Shown here piece after piece: positions 45,593 through 54,895 of a DNA stretch of 64,000 nt; positions within the stretch are counted from its first letter, which is position 1; every line of letters starts with the position of its first letter. The notes beneath the pieces were generated by a model. It searched no databases, was not told where the DNA came from, and saw nothing but the letters and a program-made list of their open reading frames with translations. A program made the translations under genes and the position numbers. This DNA is from Pedobacter sp. FW305-3-2-15-E-R2A2. GTDB taxonomy: Bacteria > Bacteroidota > Bacteroidia > Sphingobacteriales > Sphingobacteriaceae. The stretch spans positions 5,518,001 to 5,582,000 of the forward strand of contig NZ_CP151803.1 in the NCBI RefSeq assembly GCF_038446955.1, given 5' to 3'.

Positions 45593-46459
45593 TTATTTCC
45601 GGGCCAAAGTATATTTACCCCAAAAATCTGTAGGGCTGGCCAGTGCCTGAAAATCAAAGCCGGAATTCCCTCCTCCTCTTGGTCCGAATCCACCACCGCC
45701 AAATCCACCTCTTCCGCCGCCACCGCCAAAACCACCACCATCTAATCCTGGTATTTGTAATCCGTTTAATTTGATGTTATAAGCAAATTCCGTATTGCTG
45801 TCTTTTGAAAGACCAAAAGCGGCCAATGGAATCGCTATCTCATAGAAAAAAGCATTGTCAGCACCAACTGATGCAACTGCTTTAATTCCATGTTCATTAT
45901 ATATAGATATCAAGGTATCTGTAGTATTCTTAAATCCGCTGATTTTGATTTCTTTGACCTGGGCAAGTTGTGTTCTCTGCATTGCAGCCATCATAGAGTC
46001 CCGTTGTTGTTTGCTCTGCTGCTGGCCACCACCACCAGCCATTACCGTTCCCATCATCATCCTGCGGCCTCCACCCTGTCCACCTCCACGATTCGTATTG
46101 CCACGGTTTATTAACGGATAAGTTAGCGTGATGCTTTCTTTTTCCTTCTTTTTGCCATCAGGGTTTACAGAAAATGTAATCCCCCCGGCCATGATCTTCA
46201 TGTTATTTGCCCCATCTGTCGATTTAATCGCTACATAAAGATTAGCATCATCATTGGCGATGGTATAATAAATATTTGTCCGCTTATTCAAGGCCTGAAA
46301 ACTGTCATTCCATTCTTTGTTTTTACCATCCGCCCTGATTCCGGCAGGCGCAATTAACCCGTTTGTCTGTACATCTGGTAATTTCTGTGCATATCCTGAT
46401 AAACTGAAACCGGCAAGTAAAATGGTGTGGAAGGTGAATTTGAAGAGTTTAGCTTTCAT
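45593..46459 (-). CDS. secreted Gly-rich protein with DOMON/CBM9-like domain
   Basis: Exported protein of 288 aa. Signal peptide to about residue 24 (SLSGYAQ). Residues about 35-225 look like a CBM9/DOMON-like beta-sandwich (IRADGKNKEWNDSF, DDANLYVAIKSTDGA, AFFYEIAIPLAAFGL). Two Gly-rich tracts break it up: one near 120-150 with Asn, Arg and Met, and one near 240-270 of Gly, Phe and Arg. It lies directly upstream of the barrel gene, probably in one transcript. The partnership and any ligand are inference. Confidence 0.65.
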   Translation of the reverse strand: MKAKLFKFTFHTILLAGFSLSGYAQKLPDVQTNGLIAPAGIRADGKNKEWNDSFQALNKRTNIYYTIANDDANLYVAIKSTDGANNMKIMAGGITFSVNPDGKKKEKESITLTYPLINRGNTNRGGGQGGGRRMMMGTVMAGGGGQQQSKQQRDSMMAAMQRTQLAQVKEIKISGFKNTTDTLISIYNEHGIKAVASVGADNAFFYEIAIPLAAFGLSKDSNTEFAYNIKLNGLQIPGLDGGGFGGGGGRGGFGGGGFGPRGGGNSGFDFQALASPTDFWGKYTLARK

Positions 46460-46689
46460 AACGGGGTCAAATTAATGGCAGTATTTTGTATGGTTGATGT
46501 GGTTAAGACATGGTAAAATGATTTAGGTTTAATCGCTATAATTAATTTTTTTCTTCTGTATTTTAGTTTGTTACAATCAGCCATAGATTTTCCGCATAAG
46601 GCTCAGTCCGGAACAAGTATTATGATACTTTTTAAACGAAAGTCTGCTTTTTTGCGTTTTTATTGTATACCTTGAAAAAAAGAGCCAAA
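46460..46689. other. divergent intergenic region
   Basis: Together with 46801-46931 this belongs to the longest stretch without a sizeable gene (46460-46931). It is AT-rich. No exact TAnnTTTG element or clear operator was found; the near matches are not convincing. A short + strand ORF follows at 46690. Confidence 0.4.
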
Positions 46690-46800
46690 ATGATGATATA
46701 CGGAGTAAAAGTTGGATTTTCAGAAATAATGATCATGATGATGGGCTTAATTATACTTTTCCTGGTGATCAGGGCCTTCATTTTTCAACCCAGAAGTTAA
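46690..46800 (+). CDS. possible 36-aa single-pass membrane protein
   Basis: Small ORF with a hydrophobic core (MMMGLIILFLVIRAFIFQP) after a short polar start (MMIYGVKVGFSE) and a basic end. It is predicted to cross the membrane once. A + strand terminator hairpin 58 nt downstream, with no other + gene to serve, supports a real short transcript. No family is recognised and no clear promoter is seen, so it remains a candidate. Confidence 0.4.
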   Translation: MMIYGVKVGFSEIMIMMMGLIILFLVIRAFIFQPRS

Positions 46801-46857
46801 GTTAGTATTTGAGCTGCCCATTGCAGACATCATTAAGAGAGTTTCCAGTCAGAAATC

Positions 46858-46886
46858 GGAACTGTCCTATTCAGTTCCTTTTATTA
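46858..46886 (+). terminator. terminator of a short + transcript
   Basis: GGAACTG (46858-46864) pairs with CAGTTCC (46872-46878) with a 7-nt loop, followed on + by TTTTATTATT. Read on - it has no T run, so it does not suit cydB. It matches the 36-aa ORF at 46690-46800. Confidence 0.6.
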
Positions 46887-46931
46887 TTGTGACTCAATAG
46901 AGGGACAGGCCTAACTTAGGAATAAACAGCC

Positions 46932-47951
46932 CTAATGATCCGAAGGCAGCTCTTTCCGTTTCGTAAAAACGTAAATCAGATAAAACAACGCGGGTAAAAT
47001 AAAAATACTTCCAATCAACAACGCATAGGCAAGAGAATCTATAGTCTTCGCTTGTCCCTGATGGGTCAGCAAAGAAAGATTTGCTCCATTCTTCAACATC
47101 ACGATATCCGGAAAATGGCTGTAAGTTGCAGCAAACAAAATCATGGAAACCTGAAAACCAGCCAGCAGCCTTAACATGATCGGCTTGTCACGCTCCAAAA
47201 TAAAGAACATGACTACCAATGAAATACTGGCAGCGATAATGGCAATCAGACCGGGAGTATCTCCAAAGATCCAGTTAAACAAAGGAATCTGTTCCAGGTA
47301 AGCGGCAAGGAAGACCAATGCTCCACAGCCCATTACAATAAAAATCGTTCTCCGTGCTTTTCTGGTAAAGTGTTTTCGGTCGCTTTCATTATCGGTCTGC
47401 CCGATGATAAAGATGGTGGCTAAAAATCCGCAAATGCTCACCGTAAAAATTCCGACCGCTATAGAAAACCAGTTGAGCCAGCTAAAAACATAGGCCGATA
47501 AAAAATCATTTGCCAAAAGGTCTATCCTGCCCGAAACTGAACTTGCCGCGATTATTCCAAGAAAAAAGGGGGTAATCAGACTGGAATACACAAATATCGG
47601 CGTGTACAACTTCTGCATGTCGTCTTCTACGGCATCGTAATTTCTAAAAACAAAAGCGGTTCCACGGGCAATAATGCCGAGCAACATACAAACCAGCGGA
47701 ATGTGCAGGTAAACAGAAACCGTAGTATATATTTTAGGAAAACCTACAAAAAGAATCACAATAGCAATGATGAGCCACATGTGATTGGCCTCCCAGATTG
47801 GCCCTATTGCCTCATACATGGTTTTCCGGGTTCGGTCCTTATTTCCTTTGGAGGTAAAAAGCTCGATAATTCCTGCCCCAAAATCAGCCCCCCCTAAAAG
47901 GATATATAATAAAATGGCGGTCCAGAGAAAAATAATAACAACGTAGATCAT
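46932..47951 (-). CDS. cydB: cytochrome bd oxidase subunit II
   Basis: Inner-membrane subunit II of the cytochrome bd quinol oxidase, 339 aa with about eight to nine helices. The start MIYVVIIFLWTAILLYILLG is followed by the family's GGADFGAG motif and WEANHMWLI, both typical of CydB. It pairs with CydA to reduce O2 with high affinity without proton pumping. It lies 4 nt after cydA. No CydX-type small subunit is found on the same strand directly after it. Confidence 0.95.
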   Translation of the reverse strand: MIYVVIIFLWTAILLYILLGGADFGAGIIELFTSKGNKDRTRKTMYEAIGPIWEANHMWLIIAIVILFVGFPKIYTTVSVYLHIPLVCMLLGIIARGTAFVFRNYDAVEDDMQKLYTPIFVYSSLITPFFLGIIAASSVSGRIDLLANDFLSAYVFSWLNWFSIAVGIFTVSICGFLATIFIIGQTDNESDRKHFTRKARRTIFIVMGCGALVFLAAYLEQIPLFNWIFGDTPGLIAIIAASISLVVMFFILERDKPIMLRLLAGFQVSMILFAATYSHFPDIVMLKNGANLSLLTHQGQAKTIDSLAYALLIGSIFILPALFYLIYVFTKRKELPSDH

Positions 47952-47955
47952 AGGA

Positions 47956-49284
47956 TTAGCTTTTAGGAACTTTAGTGGAAGAATCGTATAACTTACCCAC
48001 CATGGTAATCTGGCGGTACAACAACAAACTCACAATTACCGCAAGCGAAATATATACTGCTGTAAAAAGGTAAAAAGAATAGGCAATTCCCGGCATTGGG
48101 GTTACGGCATCGGCAGTCCTCATGACCCCATGAATGATCCAGGGTTGCCGTCCGACTTCAGTAACGGTCCAGCCGGCCTCCAGCGCGATAAAGCCCATCG
48201 GAGTAGCGATCACAAATAATTTCAGCAGCCAGTTGCTGCTCAGCCATTGTTTCTTTTTCCAAAGGGCAATAAAATACAACACTGCAAGGCCAACCATAGC
48301 CATTCCCAGTCCAACCATGATCTGAAAGGCATAATGGGTTACGCCTATTGGCGGCTGGTCTTCTTTAGGTATACTGTCGAGCCCCTTTACTTCGCCATTA
48401 AAATCACCCGTTGCCATAAAACTGAGTAATCCAGGAATTTTGATGGCATAATCCACTTTTTTCCCGGCAGTATCCGGAATCCCTCCGATAATCAGGGGGG
48501 CATTTCTTTCGGTATGAAAATGGGCCTCCATGGCGGCAAGTTTCGCTGGCTGACGCTTTGCTACATCTTTAGCAGAGATATCGCCACTGATGGGCTGTAA
48601 ACAAGCTGCAATCGTTCCGAATACCGCGGCAATCTTAAATGCCTTGCTATGGAAAGCTATATTTTTCCCCCGAAGGATCATTAAGGCATGAACTCCGGCA
48701 ACGGCAAAACCTGTAGATACAAAAGCAGCCACCGTCATGTGTAATGCCTGAGAGAACCAGGCGTCGTTAAACATGGCCTTGATCGGATCGATATTCAGGT
48801 ATTGTCCGTCTATATAATCAAAACCTGCCGGACTGTTCATCCAGGCGTTTGCGGCCACCACCAGAATTCCTGACAATAGACCGCTGATGCCAACCACCAC
48901 GCCTGTTGCCCAATGAAACCAGGGATTGATCCTGTTCCAGCCATACAGGTAAAAGCCAAGGGCAATCGCTTCAATAAAAAATGCCGTTCCCTCTAAAGAG
49001 AAAGGCATTCCGAATATGGGGCCTGCATGTTCCATAAATTTGGGCCAGAGCAGGCCCAGTTCAAAAGACAATACGGTTCCTGAAACTGCCCCGGTGGCAA
49101 AGAAAATCGCCACACCTTTACTCCAGGCCTTCGTGACATCCCGGTAAACTACATTTTTGGTTTTAAGCCAGTAAAAGTGAGCCAGAGACATGAAAAATGG
49201 CATCACCATTCCGATACAAGCAAAAACAATGTGAAAGCCAAGGGAAAAGGCCATCTGAAGGCGGGCAGCTAAAAAATCGTCCAT
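47956..49284 (-). CDS. cydA: cytochrome bd oxidase subunit I
   Basis: Haem-bearing, quinol-oxidising subunit I, 442 aa. The first haem ligand is His18 (FSLGFHIVF), a second conserved His lies in QALHMTVAAF, and the GRQPW motif near residue 377 marks the haem b558 region. At 442 aa it is shorter than E. coli CydA (about 520 aa), which fits the short Q-loop type. It heads a two-gene operon with cydB; a -7 element TAACTTTG lies at 49330-49337. Confidence 0.95.
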   Translation of the reverse strand: MDDFLAARLQMAFSLGFHIVFACIGMVMPFFMSLAHFYWLKTKNVVYRDVTKAWSKGVAIFFATGAVSGTVLSFELGLLWPKFMEHAGPIFGMPFSLEGTAFFIEAIALGFYLYGWNRINPWFHWATGVVVGISGLLSGILVVAANAWMNSPAGFDYIDGQYLNIDPIKAMFNDAWFSQALHMTVAAFVSTGFAVAGVHALMILRGKNIAFHSKAFKIAAVFGTIAACLQPISGDISAKDVAKRQPAKLAAMEAHFHTERNAPLIIGGIPDTAGKKVDYAIKIPGLLSFMATGDFNGEVKGLDSIPKEDQPPIGVTHYAFQIMVGLGMAMVGLAVLYFIALWKKKQWLSSNWLLKLFVIATPMGFIALEAGWTVTEVGRQPWIIHGVMRTADAVTPMPGIAYSFYLFTAVYISLAVIVSLLLYRQITMVGKLYDSSTKVPKS

Positions 49285-49329
49285 ATTAAGATTTTAATAA
49301 ACGGTAATGGCTAAAAGAAATTCTGCGGG

Positions 49330-49337
49330 CAAAGTTA
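49330..49337 (-). promoter_or_regulatory. -7 element of cydAB
   Basis: On -, TAACTTTG matches TAnnTTTG, 45 nt ahead of the cydA start. No good -33 match is seen. Confidence 0.4.
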
Positions 49338-49401
49338 ATGCTTAAAGACTGCAGAACATATTATTTCGGGATTAATTAAACATAATGAAGTAAAAAAACT
49401 C

Positions 49402-49454
49402 TACGATTAATTAGTATTATTACGATACTTTCGTATGTTTACAATATTATCGTA
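49402..49454 (+). promoter_or_regulatory. three phased BlaI-type operators at the GLPGLI promoter
   Basis: Three 15-bp sites spaced exactly 19 bp apart: TACGATTAATTAGTA (49402-49416), TACGATACTTTCGTA (49421-49435) and TACAATATTATCGTA (49440-49454). The middle one has perfect TACGA/TCGTA arms; the others have one arm mismatch each. A -7-like TATGTTTA (49434-49441) lies exactly between sites 2 and 3, overlapping each by 2 nt. The same motif precedes the blaI-like gene. No clear -33 is visible. Confidence 0.75.
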
Positions 49455-49488
49455 GACAAACCTCATTATTGAACCAAAAACCAACCAC

Positions 49489-50430
49489 ATGAAAAAACAA
49501 ATCCTGTTAATAGGCGGCCTTACCGCATTACTTTTTGGCCCCCTTAAAGCCCAAAAAGCAGACAGCATCCGCGCAAAAGCGATTTACGGTTTTACGCATA
49601 TTAAAGACACCACACAACGTGATAAGGCATCGAGCGAAGAAATGGTCCTTCTTCTCGGCACAAGAACCAGCGCCTACCTGAGCATGGATAAAATCCGGTT
49701 CGACATTCAACGTAAAAAAGACATTGAAGAACAGATCAAAAATTCTGTTCCGGGGAAGTTAAGCATTAACATCAAAGGCAGTCCGAAGAGCCTCACTTAT
49801 GATGAGTTTTACCAATATCCTGCGGAAAAGAAAATCATCATCAAAAAAAGACTGGTCAATAATTACCTTGTCGAGGAAACACTTCCCGAAATCAACTGGA
49901 ACATTAGCTCAGACACCAGTACAATTTCCGGCCTGAAATGTCAGAAAGCAACAGCCCGTTTTAAAGGCAGAGATTATACAGCCTGGTTTTGTCCGGATCT
50001 CCCTTTCCAAAGCGGACCATGGAAACTCAATGGCTTACCCGGATTAATAGTGGAAGCCCAGGATGCAAAAAAAGAAGTGGTCTTCAAGTTTCAGGGATTT
50101 GAGAAGGTACACAATACTGCTGCAGTAAAAGAAGAAGAACCGGAGTCGTCCATTGGCGGGGTCAGTATTGGTGGAAAGGTAAACATCTCCGGATTGAGCA
50201 GTGCCGAACTGTTGAGCTCTCCAACGTTTTATTTGCCAAAAGGCAGCATAAAAACCACACAAAAAGAATTTGATAAGCTGAGCGAGGCCATGAAAAAGGA
50301 TCCCGATGGTTTCATCAATTCTTCAATGGCAGGGGAAGGACGCGTAGTAACCGGACAAAGAACAATGACTAAAAGTAAATTCATCACAGAGACGGTTAAC
50401 AATCCTATAGAACTACCTGAGGTAAAATGA
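49489..50430 (+). CDS. GLPGLI family protein
   Basis: Exported protein of 313 aa. Signal peptide to about residue 21 (LLFGPLKAQ). The defining motif is intact as WKLNGLPGLIVEAQD near residues 178-192, after the DYTAWFCPDLPFQSGPW stretch typical of TIGR01200. The family is widespread in Bacteroidota with unknown function. It overlaps the following barrel gene by ATGA, so both are translated together. The promoter carries three BlaI-type operators. Confidence 0.9.
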   Translation: MKKQILLIGGLTALLFGPLKAQKADSIRAKAIYGFTHIKDTTQRDKASSEEMVLLLGTRTSAYLSMDKIRFDIQRKKDIEEQIKNSVPGKLSINIKGSPKSLTYDEFYQYPAEKKIIIKKRLVNNYLVEETLPEINWNISSDTSTISGLKCQKATARFKGRDYTAWFCPDLPFQSGPWKLNGLPGLIVEAQDAKKEVVFKFQGFEKVHNTAAVKEEEPESSIGGVSIGGKVNISGLSSAELLSSPTFYLPKGSIKTTQKEFDKLSEAMKKDPDGFINSSMAGEGRVVTGQRTMTKSKFITETVNNPIELPEVK

Positions 50431-53093
50431 AATTAAGCATTCTCCTGATCCTTTCTTTGTTTTTGATGAAGCAGGGCATCGCGCAAAGTCAGATCCAGGG
50501 TCGCATTAAAGACCCTAAAGGCAAAGCCGTAAACTCAGCCACCGTAACCTTGAAAAGCGGGGATGGAAAGATCATTGCCTATACCCGCAGCGATGAACAG
50601 GGGGCGTATCAGCTTAAGGCACCAGCAGTGCTGACAGCTGGTTTTTCTCTTGAAGTGAGTAGCCTGGGCTATAAACGCGAAGTTCTCCTCCTCGCAGAAC
50701 GGAATAAAAGTTATGATTTTGTGCTCAAGGAATCGGCCATCGACCTGCCAACGGTAGTCGTTAACAACAGGCCCAGACTAAAAGTAGATGGCGATACCCT
50801 GAATTATAAGCTATCGGATTTTAGCAATAAGCAAGACCGGGTATTGGGTGATGTCCTAAAAAAAATGCCTGGCATCGAGGTGGCTACAGATGGTAAAATC
50901 TCTTATAATGGCAAGAACATTTCAAACTTTTACATTGATGGAGACAACCTGCTGGATGATAAATATAACATTGCCACTAAAAGCATCCCCAAAGAAGCGG
51001 TAGATAAGGTTCAGGTGATTCAAAATGATCAACCGATCAAGATGCTCAGGAATAAGATGAACAGCGATGATGTTGCCTTAAACATTACTATAAAAGACGA
51101 GGCGAAAATCAAACTTATAGGACAGGCCAGTCTGGGGGCGGGCCTTCCCAATCGTTTCGATGAAAATATCAATGGCATGATGTTCAATAAGAAATACAAA
51201 GGCATCAATTACCTGAAAGGAAACAACGTTGGGAATGATCCGGCCAGAGAGCTCACTTCTCATAACTTTTCAGAACTCAAAGACCGCCTGAACAACAATA
51301 AACCAGGCGCACTCCTATCTACCGGAGCTGCCGGTGTACCCGACCTGCCCCAGAACAGGTATCTTTTTAACCGCGCTGCCCTGCTCAACGTAAATAACCT
51401 GTTTAACCTGAAAAAGGACATTCAGTTAAAAACAAATCTATACTACCTTTTAGACCGGCAACAAAGAGATTATGATAAATTTACGGAGTATTACCTGCCT
51501 TCGGGAAACGTGAGTTTTACAGAAAAACAATCCAATACTTCAAAACCAAATCAGTTCCGGGCACAGGCAAGCCTCAACATCAACAGAGAGAAATCTTACC
51601 TCAACAACACCTTCATCAGCAATTACAGCCCGATGAAGTATCAGGTGGGCTTAAACACCAATGGTATTCCATTCGGACAACAACTCCAGCAAAAGGCTTT
51701 TGACGTTTCTAACGAATTCAGTTACCTCAACACACTGAAAAATGGACATATCTATAACCTGTACTCCTACCTCAGTTATAGCAGCCAGCCGGAGAAACTA
51801 CAGGTTAATTCGGGCTTAAATGAGGCCCAGCTGAACCAGGGAATTCCCTATTCAGCGATCATACAAACCAGCAATACCCCTGCCTTTTTTACCAATACCT
51901 ACCTCTCCTTCAAAAAAGTATCCTCCGGAATTATCCAGACTTATAAAACGGGTTTTAGTTTCCAGGCGCAGCAATTAAACTCTGCACTAAACACCATCCA
52001 ACAGGATTCACAAATACAACCGGCCGCGATCGATGCCTTCAACAACCTGAAATGGAAACGATCAAACCTGTATACGGAAGGATTATATGAATATGAAACA
52101 GAAGATGAAAAACTAAAGGCCAGCCTTAATGTGCCATTGAACTATCAGTACATTCAGTATCGGGATCCGGGCTATGCACTGGATCAAAAAATGAATAAGT
52201 TCTTTATAAGTCCAGGCTTAAGGCTCAAATATCAGACGGGAGTAGAAAACTATTTGCAGTTTTCTTATGCTTTAAAAAATGAACTGGGGACCATGGATGA
52301 TGTCTACCGGGGGGCGATATTGAAAAATTACCGTAGCTTGTATGCCAACAACGCCCCTTTGTCTGCACAAAAGAACCATTCGGCAGCACTGAGTTTCAAT
52401 TACAGAAAAGCCATTACGATGTTCTTCTTCAATCTGCAGGCAGGCTATAGCAGGATCAACCTGAATACCATATCTTCCAGCATCCTGACCAACAACCTGC
52501 AGGAACGAATCGTATTGCCTTACGACAACAACATCAGTGCCTATAATCTGGCCGGAAATGTCAGTAAGTATTGGTTTGAACTAAGAACGACCTTCAGCAT
52601 GGGGCTTAGCTGGTCGCAAAGCAGGAATAACCAGTTTCAGAACAACACACTTCTCCCCTACAAAGCGATCAACAATGGCATAAAAGCAGGATTTCAAAGT
52701 AAGATCAGCAACAATACCAATTTAAACTATGCTATAAATTACAACCAGATGGAGAGTAAAAGCACAGCAAATAAAGAGGAACCTATAAGATATCAGCAAA
52801 TCAGGCAACAGGCAGAATTGTCCTTTATGCCCTTCAATGATCTTTTCCTTAACTTATCGGCTGAGCAACTCTATACCAAACAATCCGGACAAGGCCGACT
52901 GAGTTATCTTTTCTCAGACCTCAGTGCCAGGTATAAAGTGAACAAGATCAATACCGATTTTGAGTTTGGGATCAGTAACCTTGGAAACATCAAAACCTAT
53001 CGTGCAGTGTACCTGTCCAGCAATGCTTTTACTTCCGGTACTTATGAAATACCCGGTAGAATAGCGATGCTTAAAGCTACTTTAACTTTTTAA
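50427..53093 (+). CDS. TonB-receptor-like outer-membrane barrel, GLPGLI partner
   Basis: Outer-membrane protein of 888 aa. Signal peptide to about residue 19 (QGIAQ), carboxypeptidase-regulatory domain (about 21-105), then a plug-like region (DRVLGDVLKKMPGIEVATDG, NFYIDGDNLLDD, VDKVQVIQNDQPIKML) and a beta-barrel with many Asn/Tyr-rich strands, ending GRIAMLKATLTF. Such proteins often follow or precede GLPGLI genes. The last 17 nt overlap the end of the convergent M56 gene. Cargo unknown. Confidence 0.85.
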   Translation: MKLSILLILSLFLMKQGIAQSQIQGRIKDPKGKAVNSATVTLKSGDGKIIAYTRSDEQGAYQLKAPAVLTAGFSLEVSSLGYKREVLLLAERNKSYDFVLKESAIDLPTVVVNNRPRLKVDGDTLNYKLSDFSNKQDRVLGDVLKKMPGIEVATDGKISYNGKNISNFYIDGDNLLDDKYNIATKSIPKEAVDKVQVIQNDQPIKMLRNKMNSDDVALNITIKDEAKIKLIGQASLGAGLPNRFDENINGMMFNKKYKGINYLKGNNVGNDPARELTSHNFSELKDRLNNNKPGALLSTGAAGVPDLPQNRYLFNRAALLNVNNLFNLKKDIQLKTNLYYLLDRQQRDYDKFTEYYLPSGNVSFTEKQSNTSKPNQFRAQASLNINREKSYLNNTFISNYSPMKYQVGLNTNGIPFGQQLQQKAFDVSNEFSYLNTLKNGHIYNLYSYLSYSSQPEKLQVNSGLNEAQLNQGIPYSAIIQTSNTPAFFTNTYLSFKKVSSGIIQTYKTGFSFQAQQLNSALNTIQQDSQIQPAAIDAFNNLKWKRSNLYTEGLYEYETEDEKLKASLNVPLNYQYIQYRDPGYALDQKMNKFFISPGLRLKYQTGVENYLQFSYALKNELGTMDDVYRGAILKNYRSLYANNAPLSAQKNHSAALSFNYRKAITMFFFNLQAGYSRINLNTISSSILTNNLQERIVLPYDNNISAYNLAGNVSKYWFELRTTFSMGLSWSQSRNNQFQNNTLLPYKAINNGIKAGFQSKISNNTNLNYAINYNQMESKSTANKEEPIRYQQIRQQAELSFMPFNDLFLNLSAEQLYTKQSGQGRLSYLFSDLSARYKVNKINTDFEFGISNLGNIKTYRAVYLSSNAFTSGTYEIPGRIAMLKATLTF

Positions 53094-54528
53094 AGACTTT
53101 TGTATAAATACGAACCCCTTTGGTTTTTGGGTATTCATCCACCTTTTGGACATTTACACTTTCAATATCAATGGGGTTCAATTCCCTCATCTTTTCTGCC
53201 GAAACCTCTACATCGTCAATATAAATTTTAATGTCCGGGTCTTCCCCAATAAAGGTTGCCTGAGCAGGCTTTATGTCGCTCCTGTTTCCTTTAAGCACGA
53301 GCACTTTCACCGAATCTCTACTGGTTAAATGCATCGATCCAGCCCCCCTGGTTTTGAAAACCGCCATCCTTGTGATTACCGGAGTACCATCAGCATTGGT
53401 TTCTCCGGCATTAATCCGGCTGATTTTTATAGTAGTTAACCGTTTTCCTGTATCTGTTTGTACGATGCTTACAGGCGTTTCTATTTCGGCTGCATTGCTG
53501 ATTTTTTGCGGTTCCGGGACAACTTTTGAGTTTGCATTTTTATTTTTCTCTTTCCCTTTAACAACGCGCTTGTTAAGTATTGCAGCTGATTTTTCAACCT
53601 TCGGAGCAGCTGACAATTTTGCACTGGTTTTAAGGGTATCCTGAAAACCAAGGTTTGCTTTTATCTCTGTTTTAAATAAGGTAAATGCGGTCGTCAGGAC
53701 CAACAATACCGGTAACAAAAATACATATCTGATCAATTGAACGCCTGAAGATCTTTTGGAATTCATCATGATAATCCGTCTTTTTATTCCTGTGATATTG
53801 AAATTATTCATCAGGACCGATGGTGTTCCCACAGACACCGTGTGGATCATGCTGTATTGATACGCTTTACGGTCAATTCCTTTCTTCAAAATCTGCTGAT
53901 CTGTGATAAATTCTACGTTTTCCTTAATTGCTTTTCTCATGTACCATACCCCGGGATTAAACCAATAAAAAACAGTGGTCAGCTCCGCCAGAAGAATATC
54001 TACAGTATGCCATTCTTTTACGTGTACCTGTTCATGCTCCAGTACGGCATCCAGTTCCGTCGGCTGATGAAGTTCGGGGTTCAGGTAGATGTTCCGCCAA
54101 AAGGAAAAGGTACTGATGTTTCCGTCCAGAAGACGAACATCATATGCGCTGATCTTTCCCGGAACAGAGTTTTGATGCACCCGATAAAGAGAGTAAAACC
54201 TGATCAGCATCCGGCCAGACATGATCAGCACACCTGCCCAGAAAATGATTCTGGCAATTAACCAATAATCAAAACTGGCCACGTCGGCCGCCGCAATATA
54301 TAAAGTAGGTAAAACTGCTGCGATTGGTTTCAGTGCTTCCTCCTGTCCACCAAAAAAGACCGTAGGATCAACGAATGGATACAAAGAAGAAAACACGATT
54401 CCTGCCAGTAGGAAGAAACGATTAAGCGTATAAAAAGTAAGCTTCCGGAGAATCAGGTAGTAAGCCAGACAAAAGAGGATCAATCCAGCATTTACTTTCA
54501 ACAGAAAAACAAAGAATTCAGGCATCAC
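53077..54528 (-). CDS. BlaR1-like M56 metallopeptidase with C-terminal TonB-plug-like domain
   Basis: Membrane sensor-protease of 483 aa. Several membrane helices (about 5-25, 35-52, 88-107 and 268-285) flank the cytoplasmic M56 domain with zinc motif H165-E-Q-V-H169 and downstream NPGVWYMRKAIKENVEFITD. In the BlaR1/MecR1 family the protease inactivates BlaI upon signal. The extracytoplasmic C-terminal part is not a penicillin-binding domain; residues about 430-480 (KIYIDDVEVSAEKMRELNP, then IDIESVNVQK) resemble a TonB-receptor plug. The gene starts 1 nt after the BlaI stop. Confidence 0.85.
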   Translation of the reverse strand: MMPEFFVFLLKVNAGLILFCLAYYLILRKLTFYTLNRFFLLAGIVFSSLYPFVDPTVFFGGQEEALKPIAAVLPTLYIAAADVASFDYWLIARIIFWAGVLIMSGRMLIRFYSLYRVHQNSVPGKISAYDVRLLDGNISTFSFWRNIYLNPELHQPTELDAVLEHEQVHVKEWHTVDILLAELTTVFYWFNPGVWYMRKAIKENVEFITDQQILKKGIDRKAYQYSMIHTVSVGTPSVLMNNFNITGIKRRIIMMNSKRSSGVQLIRYVFLLPVLLVLTTAFTLFKTEIKANLGFQDTLKTSAKLSAAPKVEKSAAILNKRVVKGKEKNKNANSKVVPEPQKISNAAEIETPVSIVQTDTGKRLTTIKISRINAGETNADGTPVITRMAVFKTRGAGSMHLTSRDSVKVLVLKGNRSDIKPAQATFIGEDPDIKIYIDDVEVSAEKMRELNPIDIESVNVQKVDEYPKTKGVRIYTKVFKKLK

Positions 54529-54529
54529 A

Positions 54530-54892
54530 TCAGTTTTTAGGGTTTTCTATGAGGTTGATAATTTCCTTTAGCTCATCGGCGCTAATCTTATTGTCTTTTG
54601 CAAAAAAAGCAACGAGCTCCTTGTAAGAATTCTGAAAGTAATCATTCACAAAACCACTCATAAAGCGCTTTTTATATTCCGTTTCTTTCACCTTAGCACT
54701 ATAACGGTAAGCATTTGCAAATTTCTCACTCTTCAAAAAACCTTTCCGTTCCAGGTTTTTAACGGTGGAAGCCAATGTCGTGTAAGGAGGTTTAGGCTCC
54801 TGCAGCAGCTCCATAAAATCCTTTATAAAGCCTGCACCAAATTGCCAAACGGCCTGCATGGCCTCTTCTTCCTGTATAGTTAACTTTTCCAT
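54530..54892 (-). CDS. BlaI/MecI/CopY-family repressor
   Basis: Winged-helix repressor of 120 aa that binds DNA as a dimer. The family signature is present: LTIQEEEAMQAVWQFGAGFI at the start, then PPYTTLASTVKNLERKGFLK (recognition helix and wing), and a helical dimerisation tail (SADELKEIINLIENPK). The frame is open to 54988, but that start lies upstream of the promoter and operators at 54896-54941; Met at 54892 also gives the normal family length. Repressing its own operon and the GLPGLI operon is inferred from shared operators. Confidence 0.9.
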   Translation of the reverse strand: MEKLTIQEEEAMQAVWQFGAGFIKDFMELLQEPKPPYTTLASTVKNLERKGFLKSEKFANAYRYSAKVKETEYKKRFMSGFVNDYFQNSYKELVAFFAKDNKISADELKEIINLIENPKN

Positions 54893-54895
54893 AAA

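Noticed and set aside
44500..45740. GGT/GGA-rich DNA near 44500-44620 and 45650-45740 as possible tandem repeats
   Set aside because: These are codons of Gly-rich protein tracts with irregular units, not a separate repeat element.
46858..46886. Hairpin as the cydB terminator
   Set aside because: On the cydB strand no T run follows the stem; the orientation fits + only.
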